Below are positions 34,560 to 41,957 of a stretch of 64,000 nucleotides of DNA, one piece after another. The position numbers and the translations under genes are program-made. Source of the stretch: Siccirubricoccus phaeus (GTDB lineage Bacteria > Pseudomonadota > Alphaproteobacteria > Acetobacterales > Acetobacteraceae); assembly GCF_008360935.1 (NCBI RefSeq), contig NZ_SRXO01000009.1:124001-188000 (forward strand), in the 5' to 3' direction. The notes beneath the pieces are model-generated. The model made no database searches, was not told the DNA's origin, and saw only the letters and a program-made list of their open reading frames with translations. Positions within the stretch are counted from its first letter, which is position 1; the number at the start of each line of letters is the position of its first letter.

Positions 34560-34967
34560 ATGATACGCATTGTTCTCGCCGTGGCGCTGACTGGCTTGCG
34601 GCTTTCGGCCGCCCAGGCAGCGGAATGCGCGGACGGTGCGAGAACCCAGGCGGACATGACCGCATGCGCCGAAAGGGCCCACAGGGCGTCCGACGGCGAG
34701 CTCAATGCGCTCTACCAGCAAATAGAACGCCGGCTCAGCGACGACGCCGACACCAGGCGCCGGCTCGTCGCCGCGCAGCGCGCCTGGGTGGCCTTCCGCG
34801 ACAGCGAGTGCCAGTTCATGGCCTCGCCCGCCCAGGGCGGCACCGCCTATCCCATGGTCTATTCCGGGTGCCTCGCCGACCTGACGCAAAAGCGCGTCGG
34901 CGACCTCAGGCGTCTCCTGCAATGCCCCGAGGGCGACCTCGCATGCCCTGTCCCACGCGGGGGCTGA
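34560..34967 (+). CDS. LprI/DUF1311 family secreted protein
   Basis: A 135-residue periplasmic protein with signal peptide IRIVLAVALTGLRLSAAQAA. The DUF1311 (LprI-like, lysozyme-inhibitor-related) core follows: RTQADMTACAERAH, LNALYQQIERRL, RRRLVAAQRAWVAFRDSECQF and a final CLADLTQKRVGDLRRLL. Conserved Cys residues are present for disulfides. It may protect the cell wall from lysozyme, as in relatives, but that is not proven here. Only 4 bp separate it from the next gene. Confidence 0.85.
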   Translation: MIRIVLAVALTGLRLSAAQAAECADGARTQADMTACAERAHRASDGELNALYQQIERRLSDDADTRRRLVAAQRAWVAFRDSECQFMASPAQGGTAYPMVYSGCLADLTQKRVGDLRRLLQCPEGDLACPVPRGG

Positions 34968-34971
34968 GCGC

Positions 34972-35400
34972 ATGCCGAAGCGGCAGGATGCGAGCTGGAT
35001 GCTTCGATGGGTGGCCGCTCTCGTGACGGTTGCCCAGGCGGCCGCCGGCGCCTGCGCCGCCCGGCCCTGCGACGGCGTCGACACCGCGCTTTCCCCGGGA
35101 CGGAGGCGGGACTACGCGCGGCTGGTCGCAAGCGCCGTCACGACCCACGTCGACCCATCTGCCGTCCACTTCCGGACCTTCATGGCGAGCGGCTCCTGGA
35201 GCGCGATCTACGCCGCGATGCCCGGCAGCGAGGATGGCGTCTTCTTCTTCCAGGACAGCAACGGGCAGCAGCGCTTCCGGGAGGTCTGGGGCGGCTGGGC
35301 GGACCCATCCGACAAACCCGAACTGACCCGCCGGGCCCGGCAGCTCGGCGCCCCCGCAGACCTCGCCGCGTGTTTCGCGGACGTCGTCACGCGCCATTAG
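34972..35400 (+). CDS. Hypothetical secreted protein
   Basis: A 142-residue protein with a signal-like N-terminus (MLRWVAALVTVAQAAAGACA) and a compact body containing MASGSWSAIYAAMPGSEDGVFFFQD and a C-terminal LAACFADVV. Three Cys residues could form disulfides. It follows the LprI-like gene by 4 bp, suggesting a shared periplasmic role. I do not recognise a named family, and there is no catalytic motif that I can identify. Confidence 0.7.
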   Translation: MPKRQDASWMLRWVAALVTVAQAAAGACAARPCDGVDTALSPGRRRDYARLVASAVTTHVDPSAVHFRTFMASGSWSAIYAAMPGSEDGVFFFQDSNGQQRFREVWGGWADPSDKPELTRRARQLGAPADLAACFADVVTRH

Positions 35401-35428
35401 CCAGGCCGAGTTCGGGACGAACACCGGG

Positions 35429-36058
35429 ATGGAAGCGGCGCAGCCCCTGCATGTCCTCTATCTCATTGCCATCATCGCCGAGGCCATGACGGCGGCGCTT
35501 GCCGCAGGCCGGCGCGAGATGGACTGGGTCGGCGTCTGCCTGCTCGGCTGCGTCACGGCGCTCGGCGGCGGATCCGTGCGTGACCTGCTGCTGGGGCGGT
35601 ATCCGCTCTCCTGGGTGGAACATCCCTCCTACCTTCTGATCACGGGGGGAGCGGCGCTCGCGACGATCGCCATCGCCCGCCACATGCACCATCTGCGCCG
35701 CGTCTTCCTGTTTCTCGATGCCGTCGGCCTCGTCGTCTTCACCGTCATCGGCTGCAACCTCGCCGCGGGCCTCGGCATGCCGGTCGTCGTCGTCATCGCC
35801 AGCGGCATGATCACGGGCTGTGTCGGCGGGGTCCTGCGCGACATTCTCTGCGCCGACATCCCGCTCCTGTTCCGCGCGGAGCTCTATGCCACCGCGTCCG
35901 TCGTGACCGGCGGGCTCTACGTCGCCGGGCAGCGGGCCGGCCTCCCGCATGATGCGGTCATGGCGGCCGCAATGGTCATCGGGCTCGGCCTTCGCCTCCT
36001 GGCCCTGCGCTTCGGCTGGAGGATGCCGAAATTCGTCTACACGGACTCGCTGCACTGA
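35429..36058 (+). CDS. TRIC-type cation channel / UPF0126 membrane protein
   Basis: A 209-residue inner-membrane protein with about seven helices, built as two similar halves of the TRIC channel family (YadS/UPF0126). The first half has the signature GGGSVRDLLLGRYP and the second GCVGGVLRDILCADIPLLF. TRIC proteins form trimeric monovalent-cation channels. The start at 35429 lacks a strong ribosome site. It lies in a five-gene rightward cluster of envelope proteins. Confidence 0.88.
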   Translation: MEAAQPLHVLYLIAIIAEAMTAALAAGRREMDWVGVCLLGCVTALGGGSVRDLLLGRYPLSWVEHPSYLLITGGAALATIAIARHMHHLRRVFLFLDAVGLVVFTVIGCNLAAGLGMPVVVVIASGMITGCVGGVLRDILCADIPLLFRAELYATASVVTGGLYVAGQRAGLPHDAVMAAAMVIGLGLRLLALRFGWRMPKFVYTDSLH

Positions 36059-36107
36059 TGCCGGCAGCGTGCCTCCCTCTCCCCCCTCAACTGAAGGAGA
36101 TCGATAC

Positions 36108-36371
36108 ATGAAGGGGCCTGTTCGTTCCGAGGGGGTGTCCCTCTTCGTCGGCCTTGCGCTGATGGCTGCCATGCTCGCCGGCTGCGGCATGCTGGACGAG
36201 CTGGACCGGCAGGAATACGAGCGGGCCTGCAACAACCTCGGCATCACCCGCGGGACCCCGAGCTGGGACCAGTGCATGCTGCAGCAGCAGGCCCTGGACA
36301 AGGAGGGCACGGAGCGCTTCCTCGACCGGACCGCCGAACGGGAGGCGGTGGAGAGGCTTCGCCGCCGCTGA
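36108..36371 (+). CDS. Small hypothetical lipoprotein
   Basis: An 87-residue protein with a lipobox at LMAAMLAGCG (Cys about residue 25), followed by a charged helical tail (DELDRQEYERACNN ... AEREAVERLRRR). GAAGGAGATCGATAC upstream of 36108 gives a strong start. It is probably anchored to a membrane. The internal Cys pair near CNN and QCM might form a disulfide. It is 10 bp before the large fusion protein, with which it is likely co-transcribed. Confidence 0.72.
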   Translation: MKGPVRSEGVSLFVGLALMAAMLAGCGMLDELDRQEYERACNNLGITRGTPSWDQCMLQQQALDKEGTERFLDRTAEREAVERLRRR

Positions 36372-36381
36372 AGGCCGTTCC

Positions 36382-38847
36382 ATGATCCGGCTCATCCTCC
36401 TCCTGCTCGGCGCCCGGCCCCTGCGGACGTACTGGTGGGTCTTTGCCGTCGCGTCGCTCCTGTCGCTGGCCCTCGGGCTGGTCTTCATCACCGATCTGTT
36501 CGATGCGGCGATCGTCGTCACCACCGACGTCATCGGCATCCTTCTTATCCTCGAAGGTGCCGTAAGGCTGTTCGCCCTGGCGGCGATCGGCTTCCCGAAC
36601 GCGACGATCCCGGTCCTCAAGGCGCTAGGCTTCTTCGCCCTTGGCCTGATGGCCATCGACGTGCCCTGGGATGACAATATCGTCGCCACCATCGTGCTGG
36701 GCGCCGCCCTGGTCCTGGACGGACTCTTCCGCTGGGCTGCGGCGGCGCTCATTCGGTCGGCGCGCTGGCGCCACGCCGTGATGGTGGGCCTCATCGAGAT
36801 CATCGTCGGGGGGCTCGTCTGGGCGCCCTGGCCCGTGCCGCATCGGCATACGGTGCCGTTCTGCATCGGCGTGGCGCTGTTCGCGGCGTCCTGGAACCTG
36901 GCTCGGCTCAGCCTGCAGCTAAGGCGGCTGAAGCCTGGCGCGTCGGTGACCGACCTGCCGCTCTTCGCCGGACCGAACTGGCATGCGCGAGGGCTCCTCC
37001 ATCCATCGCAGGAGGAAACGGCTTCGTGGGACAACAGGGACGCCCTGACCGTCCATGTCTGGACGCCGGTCGGCTCGGCCGTGAACCCGCAGCGCCGGTT
37101 CCTGGTCGACCGCTACATCGCCGCCATCGACCAGGGCGGCGTCATTTCGACCGGCCATGCCGCAATGTCGCTGCCGCCGGATACCTATGTCAGCCTTTGC
37201 CCGGCCGACGATATGGATCACGCGCCGGATGAGTTCGTCCGCCTCCTCCGCGCCGGTCCGGAGAACGATGTGCCGGGGCGTTTCCGGCCATCCTTCGAGG
37301 AGGAATGCGCCGGCTGGCGGCCGCCGGACCGCGAGGTCGTCTTCCGCCGCTACAATGCCGCGGCGGTCCGTGCTTTCCTGGACGTCTACCGGGCCAGGCC
37401 GATCTACAACCTGACCAGCCGCAACTGCTCCTCCACCGTCGCCCTGTCCCTGGACGCCGCGGTGGAGGGGGCTCTCGGGCAGGAGCGGCCGTGGAAACAT
37501 CTCTTCCTGCTGGTGACGGACCCGGCCATGTGGCTGCTCGCCCTCTGGCGCGCCCGCGCCGAGGCGATGACCTGGACCCCGGGCCTGATCCTCGACTACG
37601 CGCAGACCTTGCAGCATATCCTCGAACGCCGGCGCGAGACATGGCTCGTCCGCCTGCGCGAGACCCGCGCGCGCTACCAGCAGCAGCGCCGCGCCCAGGT
37701 GGCGGAAGGTCAGCCGACCCGTTCCAACCTGCCGGCCGTCGCCTCGCTGATCGCCACCGGCACGATCTTCGGGCTCACCTACGGGCTGAGTGCTCCCCTC
37801 CTGGCCCTGGCCATGACGCGGATGAGCCTCGGCGAGAGCATCATTGGCGCCAATGCGGCGATGCATGCGGTCGGCGTGCTGCTGATCGCGCCCCTGCTGC
37901 CGCGGCTCGCCTACCGGGTGGGGCCGAAGCTGCCGATCACCGCCGCCCTGCTGGCCGCCGCGGCCATACTGGCCCTGTTCCCCATCATGCCCGCGGTCTG
38001 GCTTTGGTTTCCGCTGCGGCTCGCCCTGGGCGCCGCCTCGGAGACCATGTTTGTGATGTCCGAGACCTGGCTGAACCAGCTCAGCGACGAGTCCCGCCGC
38101 ACCCGCACGATCGCGACCTACACGGCCGCGCTGTCGCTGGGCTTCGCGCTGGGGCCGCTGATCCTGGCCGTGGTGGGGACGGAGGGGCTGGTGCCTTTCC
38201 TGGTCGCCGGCGGCATCGCCCTGCTGGCCCTGCTCTCCGTCGCCATGCCCTGGGTCCGGGCACCCGTCTTCGCGCGGCCGAGCCATCCCAATCCGCTTCG
38301 CTACCTCGCGCTTGCGCCAGTCGCCCTGGCGGCCACGCTGGTGAACGCAGCGCTGGAGACGGCGGGCATGTCCTTCCTGCCGCTCTATGCGATGCGCGTG
38401 GGCTGGGACGAGCAGACGGCGACGCTGCTGCTGTCCGTGCTGCTGCTGGGCGCGATCGTCATGCAATTGCCCATCGGCTGGCTCGGCGACCGGATGGACC
38501 GCCGTAGGCTCGTCATCGGGCTCGGGATCGCCTCGACGGTGGGTGCCCTGGCCTGGCCTTACGTGATCGGCTCGCCGCTTCTCGCCTATGCGCTGCTCTT
38601 CGTGTGGGGCGGCCTGTTCGTCGGCATCTACACGGTGATGATGGCGCTGGTCGGCAGCCGCTTTCAGGGGGGCGACCTGGTCTCCATCTACGCCGTTCTG
38701 TCGGTGGCTTGGGGGGCGGGGGCTTTCGTCGGCCCGAGCATGGCCGGCCTCGCCATGGATCACATGCTGCATGGCCTGCCCTATTTCGCCGCCATCGCAT
38801 GCGCCGCTTTCACGGTCCTGGCCCTGCTTCGCAAGGGAGGTACGTGA
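36382..38847 (+). CDS. Three-part fusion: HdeD-like membrane domain, permuted-papain-like domain, MFS transporter
   Basis: An 821-residue membrane protein. Residues 1-180 form about six helices like HdeD/DUF308. Residues 200-420 are soluble and contain ISTGHAAMSL (His259) and, later, NLTSRNCSSTVALSLD (Cys349). His before Cys is the order of permuted papain-fold (NlpC/LRAT/DUF4105-like) enzymes. From about 450 a 12-TM MFS transporter follows (IGWLGDRMDRRRLVIG is its motif A). The frame is continuous with uniform codon use, so it is a real fusion. Its role is unknown; envelope peptide or lipid processing coupled to transport is a guess. Confidence 0.75.
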   Translation: MIRLILLLLGARPLRTYWWVFAVASLLSLALGLVFITDLFDAAIVVTTDVIGILLILEGAVRLFALAAIGFPNATIPVLKALGFFALGLMAIDVPWDDNIVATIVLGAALVLDGLFRWAAAALIRSARWRHAVMVGLIEIIVGGLVWAPWPVPHRHTVPFCIGVALFAASWNLARLSLQLRRLKPGASVTDLPLFAGPNWHARGLLHPSQEETASWDNRDALTVHVWTPVGSAVNPQRRFLVDRYIAAIDQGGVISTGHAAMSLPPDTYVSLCPADDMDHAPDEFVRLLRAGPENDVPGRFRPSFEEECAGWRPPDREVVFRRYNAAAVRAFLDVYRARPIYNLTSRNCSSTVALSLDAAVEGALGQERPWKHLFLLVTDPAMWLLALWRARAEAMTWTPGLILDYAQTLQHILERRRETWLVRLRETRARYQQQRRAQVAEGQPTRSNLPAVASLIATGTIFGLTYGLSAPLLALAMTRMSLGESIIGANAAMHAVGVLLIAPLLPRLAYRVGPKLPITAALLAAAAILALFPIMPAVWLWFPLRLALGAASETMFVMSETWLNQLSDESRRTRTIATYTAALSLGFALGPLILAVVGTEGLVPFLVAGGIALLALLSVAMPWVRAPVFARPSHPNPLRYLALAPVALAATLVNAALETAGMSFLPLYAMRVGWDEQTATLLLSVLLLGAIVMQLPIGWLGDRMDRRRLVIGLGIASTVGALAWPYVIGSPLLAYALLFVWGGLFVGIYTVMMALVGSRFQGGDLVSIYAVLSVAWGAGAFVGPSMAGLAMDHMLHGLPYFAAIACAAFTVLALLRKGGT

Positions 38848-39446
38848 GGCGTGGGATATGGATTTCGCCGGAGCATAACCGGTCCGGACCGTCACGGCAG
38901 CCCCGCCGCCATCGCCGGCGCCGCGGCGATGCTGAGGGCCGGCATGATCGGAAGGGCATCTATCGGCTCAACGCCATGGCGGTACCGTCGCGCTGGCCTG
39001 CACCGTCACCGGGCTCACCACCGGCGGGAATGCCTGAGGCGCTACCGGACCGTGGCGGGCGGCAAGATGCTGACGCTGAGCCGTCCTCGATTCAGGGCAT
39101 TCGCTCCGACCCGGCAACGGGGCTCCAACCTTCCGGCCATCCCGGGCGCGGCGCCCAATGCCTTCGGCCGACCTGGCGATGCTGCCGAACGGCCGGCTCA
39201 TTCCGGCGGCCCTGCGAGCGGCCTACCCCCAACCGGGTGGTGCCGCCATGCCGTGCATCTGGTGGGCGCGGCACCCTCGCCGGGAAGAGTCGGCGCGCCG
39301 CCGCCATGCGGGCGGCCGGCCCGAGCTGCGGCCGGATCAGCGGCTGGGAGTCGGGCAAACCCTGGCGCTGCGCTGGCCGTTCCCGCGGTGCGGCTGAACC
39401 GCGCGGCCGGGCAGGCCGCATCTGGTCCTTATGCGCCAATAGCATC
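38848..39446. other. Non-coding or decayed region
   Basis: About 600 bp after the fusion gene without a convincing gene. Several open frames cross it, but none has a ribosome site, typical codon use or a recognisable motif. Short coding-like scraps (for example GGTVALACTVTGL near 38985-39025, ending in a stop) suggest gene decay. It forms the left edge of a stretch of mixed composition leading to the tRNA-Ser element. Confidence 0.4.
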
Positions 39447-39662
39447 CTAGTGCCTGCTCAGCAGCGACCCCGGTGGATTATTGAGCGGCGCACCAGTCTC
39501 CGAGTCGGATGCCTCCGATACCAAAGATGCTTGCTCCAACAGTAGCTTTTGAACATCTGCCGGGATGAGCTCCCAGTATACGGCTGTCGCCAACCCCAGG
39601 TCCAAAAGCAACCTCTTGTCGGCGGCGCTGCATGTCAAGATAACCGATGAAGTTGCGGTCAT
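39447..39662 (-). CDS. Hypothetical small protein
   Basis: A 71-residue protein starting MTATSSVILTCSAADKRLLLDLGL. GTGGAGGACATC directly before ATG 39662 is a good ribosome site, which is why the upstream in-frame GTG is not used. Base composition is less GC-rich than the host genes, suggesting acquisition. No signal peptide or known motif. It could be a small orphan or part of a decayed element. Confidence 0.5.
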   Translation of the reverse strand: MTATSSVILTCSAADKRLLLDLGLATAVYWELIPADVQKLLLEQASLVSEASDSETGAPLNNPPGSLLSRH

Positions 39663-40742
39663 GATGTCCTCCACAACCTAAACGAGAGAATGACCGAAAT
39701 ATTCGCGCGGAGAGGCATCGATAATTTCACGAGTGCGTTAGTCCCGCCAGGGGCTCCTGGCCGAACGGCGTGCGGCACAGTGCTAATCGCCGGGAATCAA
39801 CGATGGCGGCGGCGGCGTCGAACCGACTGGGAGTCACATAGGCGGCCGTTCCATCTACCAGTGATTGAAAAACGACCGGCTGTTCGTTGCTGCCTGTCAC
39901 GAGGAGATGAACTCTGGCTGCATCCGCGTGATCCCTGGCGAGGTGGCTGGGCCCTGTCGCATGAAGCCGCCCGCCGTCCAGATTGGGTTGCCGGAGGCGC
40001 CGAAGGCCAAGGGCGAATCGGAGCGCGGATTCCCGGAGGCTAGGCGCCGGGACCGAAGCCAAGGACAGCACCCCCGGGAAGCCGTGCTGGACAGCAGCCC
40101 GCCCGACTGAGCCGGAAGAGAGGATGGGCGAGGTGCCGGCCGCGGCGGGCAACCTCACGCACCGTTTCCACCTGGCCGTGGAGTTCCTTGGGGGAGATTG
40201 CCGTGCTGGATGTCCGGGACGGCCGTCGAATATCGCAGGGAGATGTCCCTCCGGAGCGCCGCCCACCGCCGCATGTCGGAGCCGAACCTGCTCGATGCAG
40301 TCGCGGACGGTGGCAGGGCCGTGGGCCGGCGGAGGCTCGCGGCGAAACTCCGCGCCCCCCGGGCCTCGCGGATGAATATCGTGCCTCCGGCACCGGACTT
40401 ACGGGGAAGGGTAGGTTGAAGATCCTAGAAGAGCCGATCGCGGTGACGGCAACGGGCTTGGCACCTTGGGGCGTCCGCCGTCCGGTCGATCCAGAGTTTG
40501 CATGCAGACATCGCTCAGGATGACGGGAGGACCCTTTGGCGAAGGCGACAAGTCGCTCCCGCGACGTTGTCGGAAAGCCCGCGCTCGCCGAGCGAAAGCC
40601 GCATTCTGGCGCCACGCCATCCGTGCTACCGCTCAGAAATCGCATAGTATTCGCCTGTACTGATTCGGCCAGGTCAGGAACGCCGAAGACAACGGCCACC
40701 GAAGAGCGACTTCCGACTCTCGCCGCTCGACAGGTCTGCTCA
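39663..40742. other. Degenerate region, possible decayed transposase DNA
   Basis: No intact gene is supported. On the minus strand, scraps in two frames look vaguely like IS66-type accessory proteins: ETVREVARRGRHLAHPLFRL (about 40090-40180) and, in another frame, DGGRLHATGP followed by ARVHLLVTGS (about 39870-39960). No terminal inverted repeats or full transposase were seen. The resemblance is weak and could be chance. Confidence 0.25.
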
Positions 40743-40744
40743 GG

Positions 40745-40845
40745 AAATCCCAGGAACCTGCCGCCCAGCGCGGGGGTCGGTCAGTCGGAAAGCCCGACGC
40801 TCAAGGGAACTGGCGGAGGAAGTGCAACCGGATTCGAACCCGCGC
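40745..40845. repeat. tRNA-Ser 3'-flank-like repeat, left copy
   Basis: A 35-bp block (40784-40818) is identical to 41610-41644, and similarity extends left to about 40745. It ends in TGGCGGAG, the complement of a tRNA-Ser 3' end, followed by a T-loop-like GGATTCGAACCC at 40830-40841. The following bases do not fold into a tRNA. It looks like a relict of a tRNA gene end plus its flank, from an older integration event. Confidence 0.6.
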
Positions 40846-40923
40846 CGACCTGTTGCCTTGGAGAGAGGCGTCGCCTCCGATGGCGCCGAGACTGCTCCCC
40901 TGTTTCCCTTGAGCATCGCCGGT

Positions 40924-40946
40924 ATTTCCGGATAGATTTCCGGAAA
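40924..40946 (+). promoter_or_regulatory. Probable vapBC autoregulatory operator
   Basis: ATTTCCGGA occurs twice 12 bp apart (40924-40932 and 40936-40944), the second within the perfect palindrome TTTCCGGAAA (40937-40946), 17-40 bp upstream of the antitoxin start. Such paired sites are typical for toxin-antitoxin self-repression. Confidence 0.45.
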
Positions 40947-40962
40947 CTGGCAAGAATGCTCC

Positions 40963-41259
40963 ATGCCCTCGAAGCCCACGCCCAAGCCCCCCTCTGCCGT
41001 CGCCGAGCACCGGCGTCGCCTGCGCAGCCGCGGCCTGCAGCGCGTTGAGGTGCAGGTACGGGGCGAGGACGCTCCCCTCGTCCGGGCGGTAGCAGCGGCG
41101 CTGACCGACCCCGACCAGGCCAGCGAGGCCCGCGCGCTGCTCCGGCGGCGCTTTGGACCCGAGCCGGCGCGGAGCCTTAAGGACCTGCTCGCCGCGGCGC
41201 CGCTCGACGACGTCGACCTCACGCGGTCCCGCGATACCGGGCGTGCAGTCGACCTGTGA
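40963..41259 (+). CDS. vapB: VapB-type antitoxin
   Basis: A 98-residue basic protein whose stop overlaps the PIN-toxin start (GTGA at 41256-41259), the usual antitoxin-toxin arrangement. The N-terminal part LQRVEVQVRGEDAPLVRAVAAALTD resembles small DNA-binding antitoxin domains, and the Pro/Leu-rich C-terminus would wrap the toxin. It should repress its own promoter, where a TTTCCGG repeat is seen. Since the toxin gene is truncated, the antitoxin may be a relict. Confidence 0.7.
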   Translation: MPSKPTPKPPSAVAEHRRRLRSRGLQRVEVQVRGEDAPLVRAVAAALTDPDQASEARALLRRRFGPEPARSLKDLLAAAPLDDVDLTRSRDTGRAVDL

Positions 41260-41546
41260 CTTGGCTCGTCGACACCAACATCATCTCCGAGGTCCGGAAG
41301 GGCCCGCGCTGCCATCCTGGCGTCGCCGCTTGGTGGGCGGCGGTCGAGGACCGGGACCTGTTTCTCAGCGTCTTGACGCTGGGTGAGATCCGCCGAGGGA
41401 TCGAGGGCATCCGCCAGCGGGATCCGGCGAAGGCAGCCACTCTGGAACGCTGGCTCCGCGACATTTCCGAGGCCTTCGGAGCGCGCATCATCGGTGTGGA
41501 TTTGGCAGTGGCCGAAGCGTGGGGGCGGATGTCGGTTGCGGGCTAG
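41256..41546 (+). pseudogene. vapC: VapC/FitB-type PIN-domain toxin, 3'-truncated
   Basis: A PIN RNase reading WLVDTNIISEVRKG (first catalytic Asp), FLSVLTLGEIRRGIEG (Glu) and ending at AEAWGRMSVAG after 96 residues. Full FitB-like toxins are about 135-140 residues and continue into a segment with the last catalytic Asp (DALLAATA-type), which is missing. The stop is 24 bp before the tRNA-flank repeat at 41571, so recombination at that border probably removed the end. GTG start. Nuclease activity is unlikely. Confidence 0.75.
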
Positions 41547-41570
41547 GCCAGTCAACAGGTTGGCCCCGAA

Positions 41571-41646
41571 AACCCCAGGAAACGTGCCACCCAGCGCGGC
41601 AGTCGGTCTGTCGGAAAGCCCGACGCTCAAGGGAACTGGCGGAGAG
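41571..41646. repeat. tRNA-Ser 3'-flank repeat, right copy
   Basis: This matches 40745-40818 closely, with 35 identical bases adjoining the TGGCGGAG core. It contains a small GTCGG/CCGAC stem. It is best explained as the chromosomal sequence that once followed the tRNA-Ser gene and was pushed away by the insertion. Confidence 0.65.
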
Positions 41647-41650
41647 GGTG
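41637..41650. other. att site, distal copy of the tRNA-Ser 3' end
   Basis: TGGCGGAGAGGGTG here is identical to 55614-55627, the 3' end of the tRNA-Ser gene including CCA. An integrase lies directly beside the tRNA copy. This is the expected pair of direct repeats bounding an element integrated in a tRNA gene. Confidence 0.75.
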
Positions 41651-41957
41651 TCCGCCCGGACCCAAGGTTTATGGCCCTCCTGGGACGGGCGAGCAGGCCG
41701 CATCCCCTAATCGGTTCCCCAATGGACCGTTTGTCCAGTTGATGGCCCGTTCTGTCCGGGCCAGCCCTCGCGCCGCTTCCGCATTTTGTCCATGCTGTCC
41801 CGTCGAGCCGCCATGAGGCACAATGGAAGAACGAATCGCGGATCGGCGGGTAGCATAGCGCAGCGTCCAGGCTCAGGGTGCACGCGCCACCCCGGCCGCG
41901 CGCTCGCCCGCTACCGCAATCCGGGAGGCTACCCGGACAACAGGACGATCCGCGCCG

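Larger units (their letters stand above)
41547..41957. other. Left border region of the element and methylase upstream region
   Basis: It contains the tRNA-flank repeat and att copy (listed separately), then about 300 bp without a supported gene before the methylase start. A dyad TGGAC...GTCCA (41723-41737) followed by GGCCCG...CGGGCC lies about 220 bp upstream of the methylase and could be an operator. Promoter elements are not obvious. Confidence 0.45.

Noticed and set aside
38604-39545. 313-residue rightward frame after the fusion transporter
   Set aside because: It starts inside the fusion gene in another frame and has no motif or coding-like codon use.
40811-40900. Possible second tRNA gene on the minus strand
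   Set aside because: A T-loop-like GTTCGAATC and a CCGCCA end are present, but the T-stem is mismatched, the acceptor distance is too long and no anticodon arm folds.
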